This document shows positions 34,519 through 43,926 of a stretch of 64,000 bases of DNA, piece by piece (position 1 is the first letter of the stretch; each line of letters starts with the position of its first letter). Source of the stretch: Terriglobales bacterium (lineage in GTDB: Bacteria > Acidobacteriota > Terriglobia > Terriglobales > Acidobacteriaceae); NCBI GenBank assembly GCA_035651995.1, contig DASRER010000028.1:1-64000 (forward strand). Reading direction: 5' to 3'. A program made the translations under genes and the position numbers. The notes under the pieces were generated by a model, which was not told where the DNA came from, ran no database searches, and saw nothing but the letters and a program-made list of their open reading frames with translations.

Positions 34519-35757
34519 TTACTCGTACCGCAGCGCCTCGATCGGGTCCATGTTGGCCGCGCGGATGGCCGGCAGCATGCCGCTGATCAGCCCGACGAAG
34601 CCGAGAATCATGGTGGAGACCACGAGGTTACCGGGGTTGATGATCAACCGTATGTCGGCCGCCTCGGCGTTCTTGGCGATGGCGCTGTAGAGCGTCAGCG
34701 GTCCCACGCTCCACGAAACCAGGTAGGCGATCACGATGCCGGCTGCGCCGCCGGCCGCCGTGATGGTCAGCGCCTCGGCGAGGAACTGGAAGAGGATATG
34801 CCGCTTGCGCGCGCCCAGCGCTTTCTCCACGCCGATTTCGCGCGTGCGCTGCGTGACCGCCACCAGCATGATGTTCATCAGGCCCACGCCGCCGATGCCC
34901 AGCGTGAGCATGCCGATGAAGCCCAGCAGGACCTGCAAACCCGCGGTGATGATCTCGAACTGGTTCACCTGGTCCATCAGGTCGAACATCATGACGGCGC
35001 GCTTGTCGTCGGGCTTGAAGTTGTGCATGGTGGCCAGCGCGTTCTTCACGCCCTTGGCGACCGCCTTGTGGTCGCCCTCGTAGTTCATCCAGATGGACTC
35101 GATGTAGTGCGTGTCCTTCAGGTCGCCCATCACGGCGAACGGGACGTAAATCTGCCTGTTGATGTTGTCGTCGCCCTCCTGCATCTTGGGCGCGAGCACG
35201 CCAACCACGGTGAACGCGATGCCGTTCACGCGGATGCTTTCGCCGAGCGCGTACTGGCCGCTGAACAGCCTGGTCTTCGCCTCCGAGCCGAGCACGGCCA
35301 CGCGGGCGCGCTGCTGCTCGTCCTGCTCGTTGAAGAAGCGGCCGTCGGCCACGTCCAGCTTGCGGATGCGGACGATGTTCGCGTAATCGCCCGAAATCGG
35401 CATCTGGTAGGAGCGCACGTCGTGCTGCACCTGCGCCTGCTTGCCGACTTCCGGAGAGATGTGCCGGATGAGCGGCACGGCCGCCTGCAGCTTCTCCACG
35501 TCGTCGAGCGTGAACTTGATTTCGGTGCCGGCCTTCAGCCCGCCGGCCTGCTGGGCCGTGCGTCCGGGCACCGCGATGATGACGTTGGTGCCGAAGTTGG
35601 CGAAGATGGCCTGGATCGCGCGTCCGAATCCGGCGCCGTAGGCCAGCAACAGCACCACCGTGGCGATACCCCACGCCATGCCGAGCATGGTGAGCGCCGT
35701 GCGCCGGCGATCGTGCCGCATGGCGGCATAGGCCTGTTGGAACAGATCGTGGACCAC
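34519..35757 (-). CDS. MacB/FtsX-type ABC transporter permease (second of pair)
   Basis: 412 residues from GTG 35757. One N-terminal TM (LTMLGMAWGIATVVLLLAYG), a large periplasmic MacB-PCD domain (about 45-270), then three TM helices with the conserved cytoplasmic motif VTQRTREIGVEKALGARKR. Two nt after the upstream permease, so co-translated. Such permeases need a LolD/MacB-type ATPase, which is not in this window. Likely mechanotransmission export of a lipid, peptide or lipoprotein. Confidence 0.9.
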   Translation of the reverse strand: MVHDLFQQAYAAMRHDRRRTALTMLGMAWGIATVVLLLAYGAGFGRAIQAIFANFGTNVIIAVPGRTAQQAGGLKAGTEIKFTLDDVEKLQAAVPLIRHISPEVGKQAQVQHDVRSYQMPISGDYANIVRIRKLDVADGRFFNEQDEQQRARVAVLGSEAKTRLFSGQYALGESIRVNGIAFTVVGVLAPKMQEGDDNINRQIYVPFAVMGDLKDTHYIESIWMNYEGDHKAVAKGVKNALATMHNFKPDDKRAVMMFDLMDQVNQFEIITAGLQVLLGFIGMLTLGIGGVGLMNIMLVAVTQRTREIGVEKALGARKRHILFQFLAEALTITAAGGAAGIVIAYLVSWSVGPLTLYSAIAKNAEAADIRLIINPGNLVVSTMILGFVGLISGMLPAIRAANMDPIEALRYE

Positions 35758-35759
35758 GG

Positions 35760-37013
35760 TTACTCCTTCCTCAGGGCTTCCACCGGCTGGAGCATGGCCG
35801 CGCGCCGCGCCGGATACAGGCCGGCCACCACGCCGGCCACTGTCAAAGTGCCGATGGCCAGCGCCGCCGATGCCGGCACCAGAGTTGGCGGATCGAACCC
35901 CGGAGGCGAAGGCAGCGTGTGCATCCAGCCCATGAATCCCGCGGCCACGCCCATCCCGATCCCGCCGCTCAGCAGCGTGAGGAACAGGCCCTCGAAGAAA
36001 AATTGCAGCAGCACGCTGCGGTTGGTGGCGCCGAGCGCCTTGAGCAGTCCGATTTCGCGGGTGCGCTCGGTCACCGACACCAGCATGATGTTGATGATCC
36101 CGATGGCGCCCAGCGTGAGCGTCACCACGCCCACGCCGCCCAGGAACATGTCCATGGCGGTGAAGATCTGGCCCACTGTCTCGGCGCTCTTCACCGTGTC
36201 CCAGTCTTCGAAGGCGTCGGGGTCGCTGGCGTCGAAGCCGTGGCGCTGCGCGATGATCTTGCGCACTTCCTGCCGGGCCGCGTCGTGCATCTCGCGGGTG
36301 ATCGGCTGGTAGTTGATGAAGGAAACCGCGTCCTTCTCCTGCTCTTTCTTCAGCGGAAAAAGCTGGCGCATGGTGTCCAGCGGGATGAACACGCGCTGGT
36401 TGGTCATGTTGGTGTCGCCGCGGCCGACGGACTTGATGATGCCGATCACCTCAAAGCGCACACCATTCATGAGAATCGTGGAGCCCAGGGCCGGACGCCC
36501 GGGAAACAGGTTGTTGCGCATCTCCCACGCCAGCACGGCCACGTTGCGCCGCTCGGCGTTGTCGGCGTCGTTGAACCAGCGGCCTTCGCCGGTGGGCAGA
36601 TAGCGGATCTGGTTGTAGCTGGGCGGCACGCCGAACACCTGCCCGTTGCTGTTGGCGAACTCGCTGACCGAGCGCACATCGGTGCGGCTCAGCACCGGCG
36701 CCACGGCGCGCAGCGTCTTGGCCTGGGCCTTGATGGCTTCGTAGTCGTCGAAGGTGAGGAAATACTGCCGCGCGGAATTCGGCTGTCCCGGAACCGCTGG
36801 CGTGCGTCCCGGGAAGATGAACATGATGTCTTTGCCGATGGTGTTCAGCTCCCGCTCGTTGCCGCTGCGAAAGCCCTCGCCCAGCCCGACCAGCAGCAGC
36901 AGCGAACCCACGCCCCACGCGATCCCGAACATGGTCAGGAACGAACGCAGCTTGTGCGCCCACAGCGTGCGCAGCACCTGGCGGACGATGTCCAGCATCA
37001 TTCGCATCGACAT
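35760..37013 (-). CDS. MacB/FtsX-type ABC transporter permease (first of pair)
   Basis: 417 residues from ATG 37013; nearby ATGs at 37007 and 36998 are alternatives. Same layout as its partner: N-terminal TM (FGIAWGVGSLLLLVGLGEG), periplasmic domain with VFGVPPSYNQIRYLP, then three TM helices around VTERTREIGLLKALGATNR. Both likely form a heterodimer. Upstream lies a word-built palindrome, then the divergent yyaL-like gene. Confidence 0.9.
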   Translation of the reverse strand: MSMRMMLDIVRQVLRTLWAHKLRSFLTMFGIAWGVGSLLLLVGLGEGFRSGNERELNTIGKDIMFIFPGRTPAVPGQPNSARQYFLTFDDYEAIKAQAKTLRAVAPVLSRTDVRSVSEFANSNGQVFGVPPSYNQIRYLPTGEGRWFNDADNAERRNVAVLAWEMRNNLFPGRPALGSTILMNGVRFEVIGIIKSVGRGDTNMTNQRVFIPLDTMRQLFPLKKEQEKDAVSFINYQPITREMHDAARQEVRKIIAQRHGFDASDPDAFEDWDTVKSAETVGQIFTAMDMFLGGVGVVTLTLGAIGIINIMLVSVTERTREIGLLKALGATNRSVLLQFFFEGLFLTLLSGGIGMGVAAGFMGWMHTLPSPPGFDPPTLVPASAALAIGTLTVAGVVAGLYPARRAAMLQPVEALRKE

Positions 37014-37107
37014 GGTGAGATACGGCCAGAAAACGGGGAAAGTTCCCGCAAAAGCGGCCTTCCGTTGGACGGTCAAAGATGGCCAAAGTTGCGTGTCCGA
37101 TTCCTGT

Positions 37108-37194
37108 CCGTGGGTCGCCCAGTCGGTCCGCCCGTCAGTCTGTCAGCACGTCGGCTGTCGATCTTGCTGACCGGCTGACAGACTGGCCGACCAA
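37108..37194 (+). repeat. CAGTCGGTC/CAGTCTGTCAGC-word palindrome in a divergent gap
   Basis: GTCGCCCAGTCGGTCC and GTCAGTCTGTCAGCACG are mirrored by GACCGGCTGACAGACTGG and CCGACC. Between the permease gene and the yyaL-like gene. Confidence 0.6.
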
Positions 37195-37199
37195 GAGAC

Positions 37200-37205
37200 T
37201 AGACT
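37200..37205 (+). promoter_or_regulatory. -10 box (TAGACT) of the yyaL-like gene
   Basis: TAGACT ends 7 nt before ATG 37213; a second TAGACT-like copy is 5 nt upstream. Confidence 0.45.
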
Positions 37206-37212
37206 AGATCGA

Positions 37213-39393
37213 ATGCCCGTCTCCCCGGCCAATACGCTGTCCCAGGCCGCCTCGAGCTACTTGCGGTCGGCGGCCCACCAGCCCATCCACTGGCACGAGT
37301 GGGGCGAGGAGGCCTTTGCCACCGCGCAGCGCGAGAACAAGCCCATCCTGCTCGACATCGGCGCGGTATGGTGCCACTGGTGCCACGTGATGGACCGCGA
37401 GTCCTACGAGAACCCGGAAACGGCGCGCGTGATCAACGATAACTTCGTCGCCGTCAAGGTAGACCGCGACGAACGCCCTGACGTGGACAGCCGCTACCAG
37501 GCCGCCGTGCAGGCCATCAGCGGACAGGGCGGCTGGCCACTGACCGTCTTCCTGACGCCCGAGGGCAAGCCGTTCTTCGGCGGCACCTACTTCCCTCCCG
37601 CTGACCAGTGGGGACGCCCCGGCTTCCCGCGCGTGCTCCAGGCCATCGCCGCCGCTTATCGCGACAAGCACGGCGAGGTGCAGGAATCCGCCGGCGCGGT
37701 GATGGCGGCAATCTCGCAGGCGGAAACGTTCGCCGGCCGCGAAGGAAAAATTTCGCCGCGCATCGCCGAGCGCATGGTCGAATCGGCGCTCCAGAATTTC
37801 GACGCGCAATACGGCGGCTTCGGCCACGCGCCCAAGTTCCCCCATCCCAGCGCGCTCGACCTGGCCATGGACCGCTACGCGCGTACTGGCGACGAGCGCC
37901 TGCGCTCGCTCATCGTCACCACGCTCACCCGCATGGCGCGCGGCGGCGTCTACGACCAGCTCGCCGGCGGCTTCCATCGTTACTCGGTGGACGAGCGCTG
38001 GATCGTTCCCCACTTCGAAAAAATGGCGTACGACAACTCCGAGCTGCTGAAGAACTACGTCCACGGCTTCCAGGTCACGGGCGACCCGTTCTTCGCGCAG
38101 GTCGCCGGCGACATCATGCGCTGGATGGACGAAGTGCTCAGCGATCGCCAGCACGGCGGCTTCTACGCCAGCCAGGACGCCGACTCCTCGCTCGACGACG
38201 ACGGCGACTATTTCACCTGGACGCTCGCTGAAGCGCGTGAAGCCCTGAACGGAGACGCCGGAACGGCGTCAGAAGAAAACGAGTTGAAGGTTGCCGCCCT
38301 GTACTACGACATCAACGAAGCCGGCGAGATGCACCACGATCCCGCCAAGAACGTGCTCTACGTCCGCGCCGGCCTCGATGAGATCAGCGCGCGCACCGGC
38401 TTTCCCCGCGAGCGCGTGGAAGAGCTCTTAGGGTCAGCCAAAAGAAAGATGCTGGCGGCGCGGTTGAAGCGCCCAACGCCTTACGTGGACAAGACCGTTT
38501 ACGTCAGCTGGAACGCGCTCTGCATCTCGGCCTACCTGGAAGCCGGCCGCGCGCTCGAGCTCGACGGCGCGCTCCACTTCGCGCTGCGCTCGCTCGACCG
38601 CATCCTGAGCGAAGGCTGTTTCACGGACGAGAACAAGCGCCTCGGGCTGCGCCACGTCATCGCCTACTCCGATCCGAGCGCTGCCGCACGCGACACGCGC
38701 GGTCTGCTCGACGATTACGCCTTCACCGCCAACGCCTGTCTCGATGCCTACGAAGCCACCGCCGACCTGAGCTACTTCAGCTTCGCGCGCCGCATCGCCG
38801 ACTCCATGATCGAGCGCTTCTACGACCCGGCCGGCGGCGGCTTCTTCGACACGCCTGCCGGCTTCGGCGGCAAGGGCGACAACCCGCTCGGGGCGCTCGT
38901 CGCCCGCCGCAAGCCCTTCCAGGACGCGCCCACGCCGGCCGGCAATCCGGCCGCCGCGCTCGCGCTCCTGCGCCTGCACGAGTACACAAATGATGCGGGT
39001 TACCGCGACAAAGCTGAACAAACACTTGAACTGTTCGCCGGCGTCGCCGAGCAGTTCGGCATCTTCGCCGCGACCTACGGAATCGCGGTCCTGCGCGCCA
39101 CGCTTCCGCACGTGCAGGCGATTGTGGTGGGCCCGCACGACGATCCGGCGGCAAAGGCGCTCTGCCGCGCCGCGATCGCCCCGTTCGCGATCAACAAAAC
39201 CGCGCTGCATCTCACAGCGAATGAGGCCGTCGCCCCTAATCTCCCGCCCGCGCTCGCCGAAACCATCGCCCGGCAACCCGCGCTGAACGATGAGAAGCCC
39301 TTCGCGCTGCTCTGCACCGGTACGAGCTGCCAGCCGCCGGTCTACGACGCGGACCCGCTAGCAAACGCCCTTGGCGCGGCGCTCCGTGGCTGA
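37213..39393 (+). CDS. YyaL/DUF255 thioredoxin-domain protein (spermatogenesis-associated-20-like)
   Basis: 726 residues. N-terminal thioredoxin-like domain with the active site AVWCHWCHVMDRESYE (C54-H-W-C57) and GGWPLTVFLTP. The rest is an (alpha/alpha)6 barrel resembling N-acylglucosamine epimerases and cellobiose epimerases (GGVYDQLAGGFHRYSVD, HFEKMAYDNSELL, YLEAGRALE). The family is conserved from bacteria to mammals but its reaction is not settled. Leaderless-type promoter. Full length. Confidence 0.93.
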   Translation: MPVSPANTLSQAASSYLRSAAHQPIHWHEWGEEAFATAQRENKPILLDIGAVWCHWCHVMDRESYENPETARVINDNFVAVKVDRDERPDVDSRYQAAVQAISGQGGWPLTVFLTPEGKPFFGGTYFPPADQWGRPGFPRVLQAIAAAYRDKHGEVQESAGAVMAAISQAETFAGREGKISPRIAERMVESALQNFDAQYGGFGHAPKFPHPSALDLAMDRYARTGDERLRSLIVTTLTRMARGGVYDQLAGGFHRYSVDERWIVPHFEKMAYDNSELLKNYVHGFQVTGDPFFAQVAGDIMRWMDEVLSDRQHGGFYASQDADSSLDDDGDYFTWTLAEAREALNGDAGTASEENELKVAALYYDINEAGEMHHDPAKNVLYVRAGLDEISARTGFPRERVEELLGSAKRKMLAARLKRPTPYVDKTVYVSWNALCISAYLEAGRALELDGALHFALRSLDRILSEGCFTDENKRLGLRHVIAYSDPSAAARDTRGLLDDYAFTANACLDAYEATADLSYFSFARRIADSMIERFYDPAGGGFFDTPAGFGGKGDNPLGALVARRKPFQDAPTPAGNPAAALALLRLHEYTNDAGYRDKAEQTLELFAGVAEQFGIFAATYGIAVLRATLPHVQAIVVGPHDDPAAKALCRAAIAPFAINKTALHLTANEAVAPNLPPALAETIARQPALNDEKPFALLCTGTSCQPPVYDADPLANALGAALRG

Positions 39394-39439
39394 CGGCCAC
39401 CGGTCGCCAGATGATCAGATCGTCCGAGCGACAGATCTG

Positions 39440-40027
39440 TCACCGCCACCTGTCCACCACTTCGAACCACCCCAGCTTCAAACTCTCGTCCAGAAATGTT
39501 TTCGCCGTCTGCCGTGCCCGCCACCAGCGCGGCGTGAAACTCTCCGGATCGCAGGCGGCGGCGGCGGAGAAATGCATCCCGGGCAGCTCGTGGCGAAAGA
39601 TGGCGCGTGCGCGCCTGGTGTGGTAGTCGGAAGTCACGATCAGCACCGAGCGCGCGCCCATCGCTTTCAGGCAGCGCTCGGCTTCGCGTGCCTCGGTTTG
39701 CGTGGAGAGCGCATCGAAGGGACAAATGGACATCCTCGCCGCGTCTTCCGGCGGGAGCGAAGCAATCCACTTCTGCGCGAGATCGATTTTCGACGTGCCG
39801 TAGAACGAGTCGGCCTCACGAACATCGAGCAGCACGCGCGGCGCCCAGCCCTGCCGCAGCAGCTCCAGGGCGCGACGCAGCCGCACGCCGGCCTCGCCTT
39901 CGAGCACCAGGATGGCGTCCGATTTCTCCGGCGCATCCACCACCAGGAAACGCCCGCCAAGCGCGCCCCAGAGGATCGCGCCCAGCAAGGCAAGAGCGGC
40001 CAGAGTGCGAAACCGCGCGCGTCTCAC
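39440..40027 (-). CDS. YdcF/SanA-like DUF218 protein
   Basis: 195 residues from GTG 40027 with GAAGG. An N-terminal anchor helix (TLAALALLGAILWGALGG) precedes the DUF218 fold: DAILVLEGEAGVRLRRAL, RVLLDVREA, ALSTQTEAREAERCL and VLIVTSDYHTRRARAIF. The family acts on envelope precursors in some bacteria (SanA, ElyC); role here unknown. Membrane-anchored with the domain outside. Confidence 0.85.
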   Translation of the reverse strand: MRRARFRTLAALALLGAILWGALGGRFLVVDAPEKSDAILVLEGEAGVRLRRALELLRQGWAPRVLLDVREADSFYGTSKIDLAQKWIASLPPEDAARMSICPFDALSTQTEAREAERCLKAMGARSVLIVTSDYHTRRARAIFRHELPGMHFSAAAACDPESFTPRWWRARQTAKTFLDESLKLGWFEVVDRWR

Positions 40028-40102
40028 GCTTGCGCCTTCATTTCAGCCTGGAAACCGCCGCGCGACGGAAAGCGGGCAGCGGAACGCGGAGAGCGGGGTT
40101 GC

Positions 40103-41200
40103 TCACGCCCTCGCCGCATTCGCGCAGATGGACTGCATCGCCTCCAGCGCCTGCGCGCAGCCTTCGCGGTCCACGTCCATGTGCGTCACGAAGCGGACCA
40201 ATTCAGGATTCACCGCGTTCGCGAGCACGCCGCGCTCCTTCAGCTTCGCGCAAAGCTCGTGCGCGGTCATGCCCGTGCCGCTCACGTCGAAGACGAGGAT
40301 GTTGGTCACCACCTTGGCAGCGTCCACGCGCACGCCGCGAATCTGTGCGAGGCCGCGGGCCAGGTAACGGGCGTTGTCGTGGTCCTGCTGCAGGCGCGCC
40401 GGCATCTTCTCCAGCGCGATCAGCCCCGCGGCAGCGAGAACCCCCGCCTGCCGCATCCCGCCGCCCAGCGCCTTGCGATAGGCGCGCGCCTTGTCGATGA
40501 ACTCACGGCTTCCCACCAGCATCGATCCCACCGGCGCGCCCAGTCCTTTGGAGAGGCAGAACATCACCGAATCGAACTTGCGCGTGATCTCGGCCACGCC
40601 GCGCCCCAGCGCCGTGGCGGCGTTGAAAATGCGCGCGCCGTCCAGATGCACCGGCAAGCCGGCGGCGTGCGCGCCATCGCAGATCTCGTCGGCAACTTCC
40701 ACCGGATACACCGAACCGCCGGCCATGTTGTTGGTGTTCTCGAGCGAAACGAGCCCCGTTTGCGCGCGGTAATAGATCGCGGGCGCGATCCGCCGCTTCA
40801 CCTCCGGCCAGGTGAGAATGCCGTCCTGCGCCGGCACCAGCCGCGGCACGCACCCGGAGAACGCCGCCAGCGTGGCCATCTCGTACTGGTAAATGTGCGC
40901 GCGCTCCTCGCAGATCACTTCCTGGCCGTGGCGGGTGTGGATCTTGATGGCGATCTGGTTGCCCATCGTGCCGCTGGGGACGAAGATCGCCGCCGCGCGC
41001 CCGAAAATTTCCGCCGCGCGCTGCTCCAGCTTGTTGACCGTGGGATCCTCGCCGTAAACATCGTCGCCGACCTCGGCCTCGGCCATCGCCTGCCGCATCT
41101 CCGGCGTGGGGCGCGTGACCGTGTCGCTCCGCAAATCAACCGCCGCAGCGCGCTTCGGTTCAAGCTCGGCCAGCGCCTGCGGCGCAGAATTCGATCTCAT
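40103..41200 (-). CDS. ltaE: Low-specificity L-threonine aldolase
   Basis: 365 residues. PLP fold-type I aldolase: [58 protein letters not shown] and the PLP lysine in [12 protein letters not shown]. It cleaves L-threonine/allo-threonine to glycine and acetaldehyde. The gap to the upstream hemW gene (41201-41323) is a GCTGCTGGC-word palindrome. Confidence 0.93.
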   Translation of the reverse strand: MRSNSAPQALAELEPKRAAAVDLRSDTVTRPTPEMRQAMAEAEVGDDVYGEDPTVNKLEQRAAEIFGRAAAIFVPSGTMGNQIAIKIHTRHGQEVICEERAHIYQYEMATLAAFSGCVPRLVPAQDGILTWPEVKRRIAPAIYYRAQTGLVSLENTNNMAGGSVYPVEVADEICDGAHAAGLPVHLDGARIFNAATALGRGVAEITRKFDSVMFCLSKGLGAPVGSMLVGSREFIDKARAYRKALGGGMRQAGVLAAAGLIALEKMPARLQQDHDNARYLARGLAQIRGVRVDAAKVVTNILVFDVSGTGMTAHELCAKLKERGVLANAVNPELVRFVTHMDVDREGCAQALEAMQSICANAARA

Positions 41201-41250
41201 GAGCGCTTCTTTCTCCGGACTGGATTTGGAGCAGGAAAGTTTACAACACC

Positions 41251-41320
41251 GCTGCTCGCTGCTGGCTTCTGGCCCGGACCTCGATCCCGGCCAGCAGCCG
41301 GTGACCAGCAGCCAGCAGCG
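41251..41320 (+). repeat. GCTGCTGGC/GCCAGCAGC-word palindrome
   Basis: GCTGCTCGCTGCTGGCTTC faces GGCCAGCAGCCGG and CCAGCAGCCAGCAGCG. Same words as at 16949 and 62841. Confidence 0.65.
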
Positions 41321-41323
41321 CCG

Positions 41324-42622
41324 TCACTGCACTTTCTTCGTCAGCGGCCTTGGCTCGTCAGGTCCTTCCGGCCCGTCTCTCTTCGTGCGCTCCAGGTACT
41401 CCAGCAGCTCCGGCAGATCGTCCGCTGTACCGATGGCCACGAAAGCGTCGAACACCTCGTTCGAGAGCAACCGCCCGCGCGGCGTCAGCTTGAGGGTGGC
41501 GCCGTGCCGGACCACCAGTCCCTGCTGGATTACCTGCGCGATGCTCGGCTCCAGGTCGTTCACTGCCTCCACGCCGAACTCGGCTTCCACTTCGTCCAGC
41601 CGCACGCCGCGGGTCAGCCGCAGGCCGAGGAAGAAGCGCTCTTCCAGCGCCGAACTGCGGGAGATGATGTCCGTCGCCGGCTCGTCGTCTGCCGGACGCG
41701 CCAGGAATTCCTCCAGCTCCGCCGGCATGGCGAAGCGCAACGCGTTCACGCCGGCGGTGAGCAGCCACGTGCTGGGCTCGATCATGGAGTGGGCGTCCAC
41801 GCCGAAGCCCAGATACGGCTGGCGCGTCCAGTACTTCAGGTTGTGGCGCGACTCAAAGCCTTCGCGCGCGAAGTTTGAAATCTCATACTGCGCGATCCCG
41901 GCGCGGGCCAGCCGCTCGCAGGCCATCTCGTAGAAGCCGGCCACCTGGTCATCGTCGGGGACGAAGTGCGCGTGGTAGCGCGTGCCGCCCGCGATCAGCT
42001 CGCGTCCCAGCCGCGACTCATCGTCCACCTCGAGCATGTACACGCTGACGTGCGGCGCCTCGGCCGCAATGGCATTGTCGAGCGATGCCTGCCAGCTCTC
42101 TTCCGTCTGGTGCGGCAGCCCGGCGATGAGGTCAACGTTGATGTTGGTGATCCCCGCGCCGCGCAGCCGCGCAATCTCCTCCAGCACGATCGCGCGCGTG
42201 TGCAGCCGGCCGACCGCCGCCGCTTCCTGGTCCACAAACGACTGCACGCCGAGGCTCACGCGGTTCACGCCCAGCCGGACAAGCTGCTCGATCATCGCCG
42301 CGCTCAGAGTGCCCGGCGCGCACTCCACCGTGATCTCGCTGCCCAGCGGCAGGCTGAAGCGCCCGCGCGCCGCCGCGAAGATCGCCTCCAGCTGCGAGGG
42401 CTGGAGCACCGTAGGCGTGCCTCCCCCGAAATAAATCGAGTCGGCGTCGAGTTGTATCTTGCCGTCCACCGCTTCGGCCAGCTCGGGCGCGCGGCGGATG
42501 TCGGCGCACACGCGGTCGGCATAGTGCTGGTAGGTTTTCGGAGAAAAGACGCCGGACGCGAAGTTGCAGTAGCTGCACTTCGAGCGGCAGAACGGCACCG
42601 AGATGTAGAGGCCGAGTGACAA
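41324..42622 (-). CDS. hemW: Heme chaperone HemW (HemN-like radical SAM)
   Basis: 432 residues from a TTG at 42622; no better in-frame start exists before the cluster. Radical-SAM cluster CRSKCSYCNF (C12, C16, C19). The CNF, rather than the CxC of HemN, points to HemW, a heme chaperone, rather than coproporphyrinogen dehydrogenase. GGGTPTVL, LGVQSFVD and GFGVDAHSM follow, with a C-terminal winged-helix (FLGLRLTRGV). Divergent from the FabF-like gene. Confidence 0.9.
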   Translation of the reverse strand: MSLGLYISVPFCRSKCSYCNFASGVFSPKTYQHYADRVCADIRRAPELAEAVDGKIQLDADSIYFGGGTPTVLQPSQLEAIFAAARGRFSLPLGSEITVECAPGTLSAAMIEQLVRLGVNRVSLGVQSFVDQEAAAVGRLHTRAIVLEEIARLRGAGITNINVDLIAGLPHQTEESWQASLDNAIAAEAPHVSVYMLEVDDESRLGRELIAGGTRYHAHFVPDDDQVAGFYEMACERLARAGIAQYEISNFAREGFESRHNLKYWTRQPYLGFGVDAHSMIEPSTWLLTAGVNALRFAMPAELEEFLARPADDEPATDIISRSSALEERFFLGLRLTRGVRLDEVEAEFGVEAVNDLEPSIAQVIQQGLVVRHGATLKLTPRGRLLSNEVFDAFVAIGTADDLPELLEYLERTKRDGPEGPDEPRPLTKKVQ

Positions 42623-42663
42623 TTCCGGGGTCCGTGTTGTAACGGATGGAACGCTTCCGTCAT

Positions 42664-42669
42664 CATACT
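42664..42669 (+). promoter_or_regulatory. Candidate -10 box (CATACT) of the FabF-like gene
   Basis: CATACT ends 9 nt before ATG 42679; a CCAGG ribosome site overlaps the spacer, so the mRNA may have a very short leader. Confidence 0.4.
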
Positions 42670-42678
42670 AACGCCAGG

Positions 42679-43926
42679 ATGCGTCGCGTGGTCATTACCG
42701 GAATGGGAGTAGTAAGCCCCAACGGCACGGGCAACGAAGCTTTCTGCCGCGCCGTGCTCGCCGGCCACAGCGGCGTGCGCCGCATCACCCGCTTCGATCC
42801 TTCGGACCTGCCGGTGCACATCGCCGGCGAGGTCGCCGATTTCGATGAACTCGCCTGGATCGAACCGGGCGAGCGCAAGCACGTCTCGCGCGCCGTTCCG
42901 CTGGCGCTGGCGGCGTCGCATGAAGCCGTGCGTGACGCAGGCCTTGATGTGGACAAGATGTCGCTCGACGACAAGCGCGACATCGGCGTGATGCTCGGCA
43001 CCGGCGGCGGCGCGCAGGACTTCAGCGAAGAGCAATACCGCCTCTGGCTTACCGGACACATTAAGCGCGTCTCGCTGTTCAGCATTCCCAGTGGGACCAT
43101 GGGCACGCTATCGAGCGAAGTCAGCATGCGCTTCGGCTTTCGCGGGCCGAGCCACGTGGTCACCACCGGCTGCACTTCGTCCACCGACGCGCTCGGCTAC
43201 GCGCTCCGCCACATCCAGGCCGGCGTCGGACCGATGATGCTGGTGGGCGGCGTGGACTCGCCGCTGGCGCCCGGCATCGTAAAGGGCTTCACCCTGATGA
43301 AGATCCTCACCACGCGCTGGAACCACGAGCCGGAGCGCGCGTCGCGTCCATTCTCCGCCGATCGCGACGGCTTCGTGCTCGCCGAAGGCGCATGGATGTT
43401 CGTGCTGGAAGACCGCGAGCATGCGAAAGCGCGCGGCGCGCGCATGTACGCCGAGGTCGCCGGCTACGGATCGACCTGCGAGGCCTTCCACCGCGTGCGC
43501 CTGGCCGAGTGCGGCGAGGAGCCGGCACGCGCCATCCATCTCGCCATGAAGGAAGCGGGCATCGCGCGGGCGGACGTGAATTACGTCAACCTGCACGGGA
43601 CATCTACGGAACTCAATGACCGCATCGAGACGCGCGCGCTCAAGCTCGCGCTCGGCGACGCGCGTGCCCGCCAGGTCCCGATGTCGGCGCTGAAGTCGCA
43701 GATCGGACACCCGCAGGGCGCCTGCGGCGCCGCCGGCGTCGCTGCCACGCTGGTCGCCATGCGGCACGGCGAGATCCCGCCCACCATCAACCTCGACCAG
43801 CCCGACCCGGAATGCGACCTGGATTACGTCCCGCAAACAAAGCGGCGCGCCCAAATCGAGCACGCCGTGTGCAACTGCATCGCTTTCGGATCGAAGAATT
43901 CCGCGCTGGTGCTGCGCGCGGTCTAG
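42679..43926 (+). CDS. FabF-like beta-ketoacyl-ACP synthase
   Basis: 415 residues from ATG 42679 (the frame extends 11 codons further). Thiolase fold with the Cys-His-His triad: TTGCTSSTDA, NLHGTSTELND and KSQIGHPQGACG. The last motif reads GHPQGACG where housekeeping FabF has GHTxGAAG, and SPLAPGIVKGF replaces the usual gatekeeper, so it may serve a special acyl chain. It condenses malonyl-ACP with acyl-ACP. No ACP gene adjoins. Converges with the aminotransferase gene with a 4-nt overlap. Confidence 0.88.
   Translation: MRRVVITGMGVVSPNGTGNEAFCRAVLAGHSGVRRITRFDPSDLPVHIAGEVADFDELAWIEPGERKHVSRAVPLALAASHEAVRDAGLDVDKMSLDDKRDIGVMLGTGGGAQDFSEEQYRLWLTGHIKRVSLFSIPSGTMGTLSSEVSMRFGFRGPSHVVTTGCTSSTDALGYALRHIQAGVGPMMLVGGVDSPLAPGIVKGFTLMKILTTRWNHEPERASRPFSADRDGFVLAEGAWMFVLEDREHAKARGARMYAEVAGYGSTCEAFHRVRLAECGEEPARAIHLAMKEAGIARADVNYVNLHGTSTELNDRIETRALKLALGDARARQVPMSALKSQIGHPQGACGAAGVAATLVAMRHGEIPPTINLDQPDPECDLDYVPQTKRRAQIEHAVCNCIAFGSKNSALVLRAV

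Noticed and set aside
41324-42622. Assignment as coproporphyrinogen dehydrogenase HemN
   Set aside because: The cluster motif lacks the fourth Cys of HemN (CNF instead of CxC), which fits HemW.
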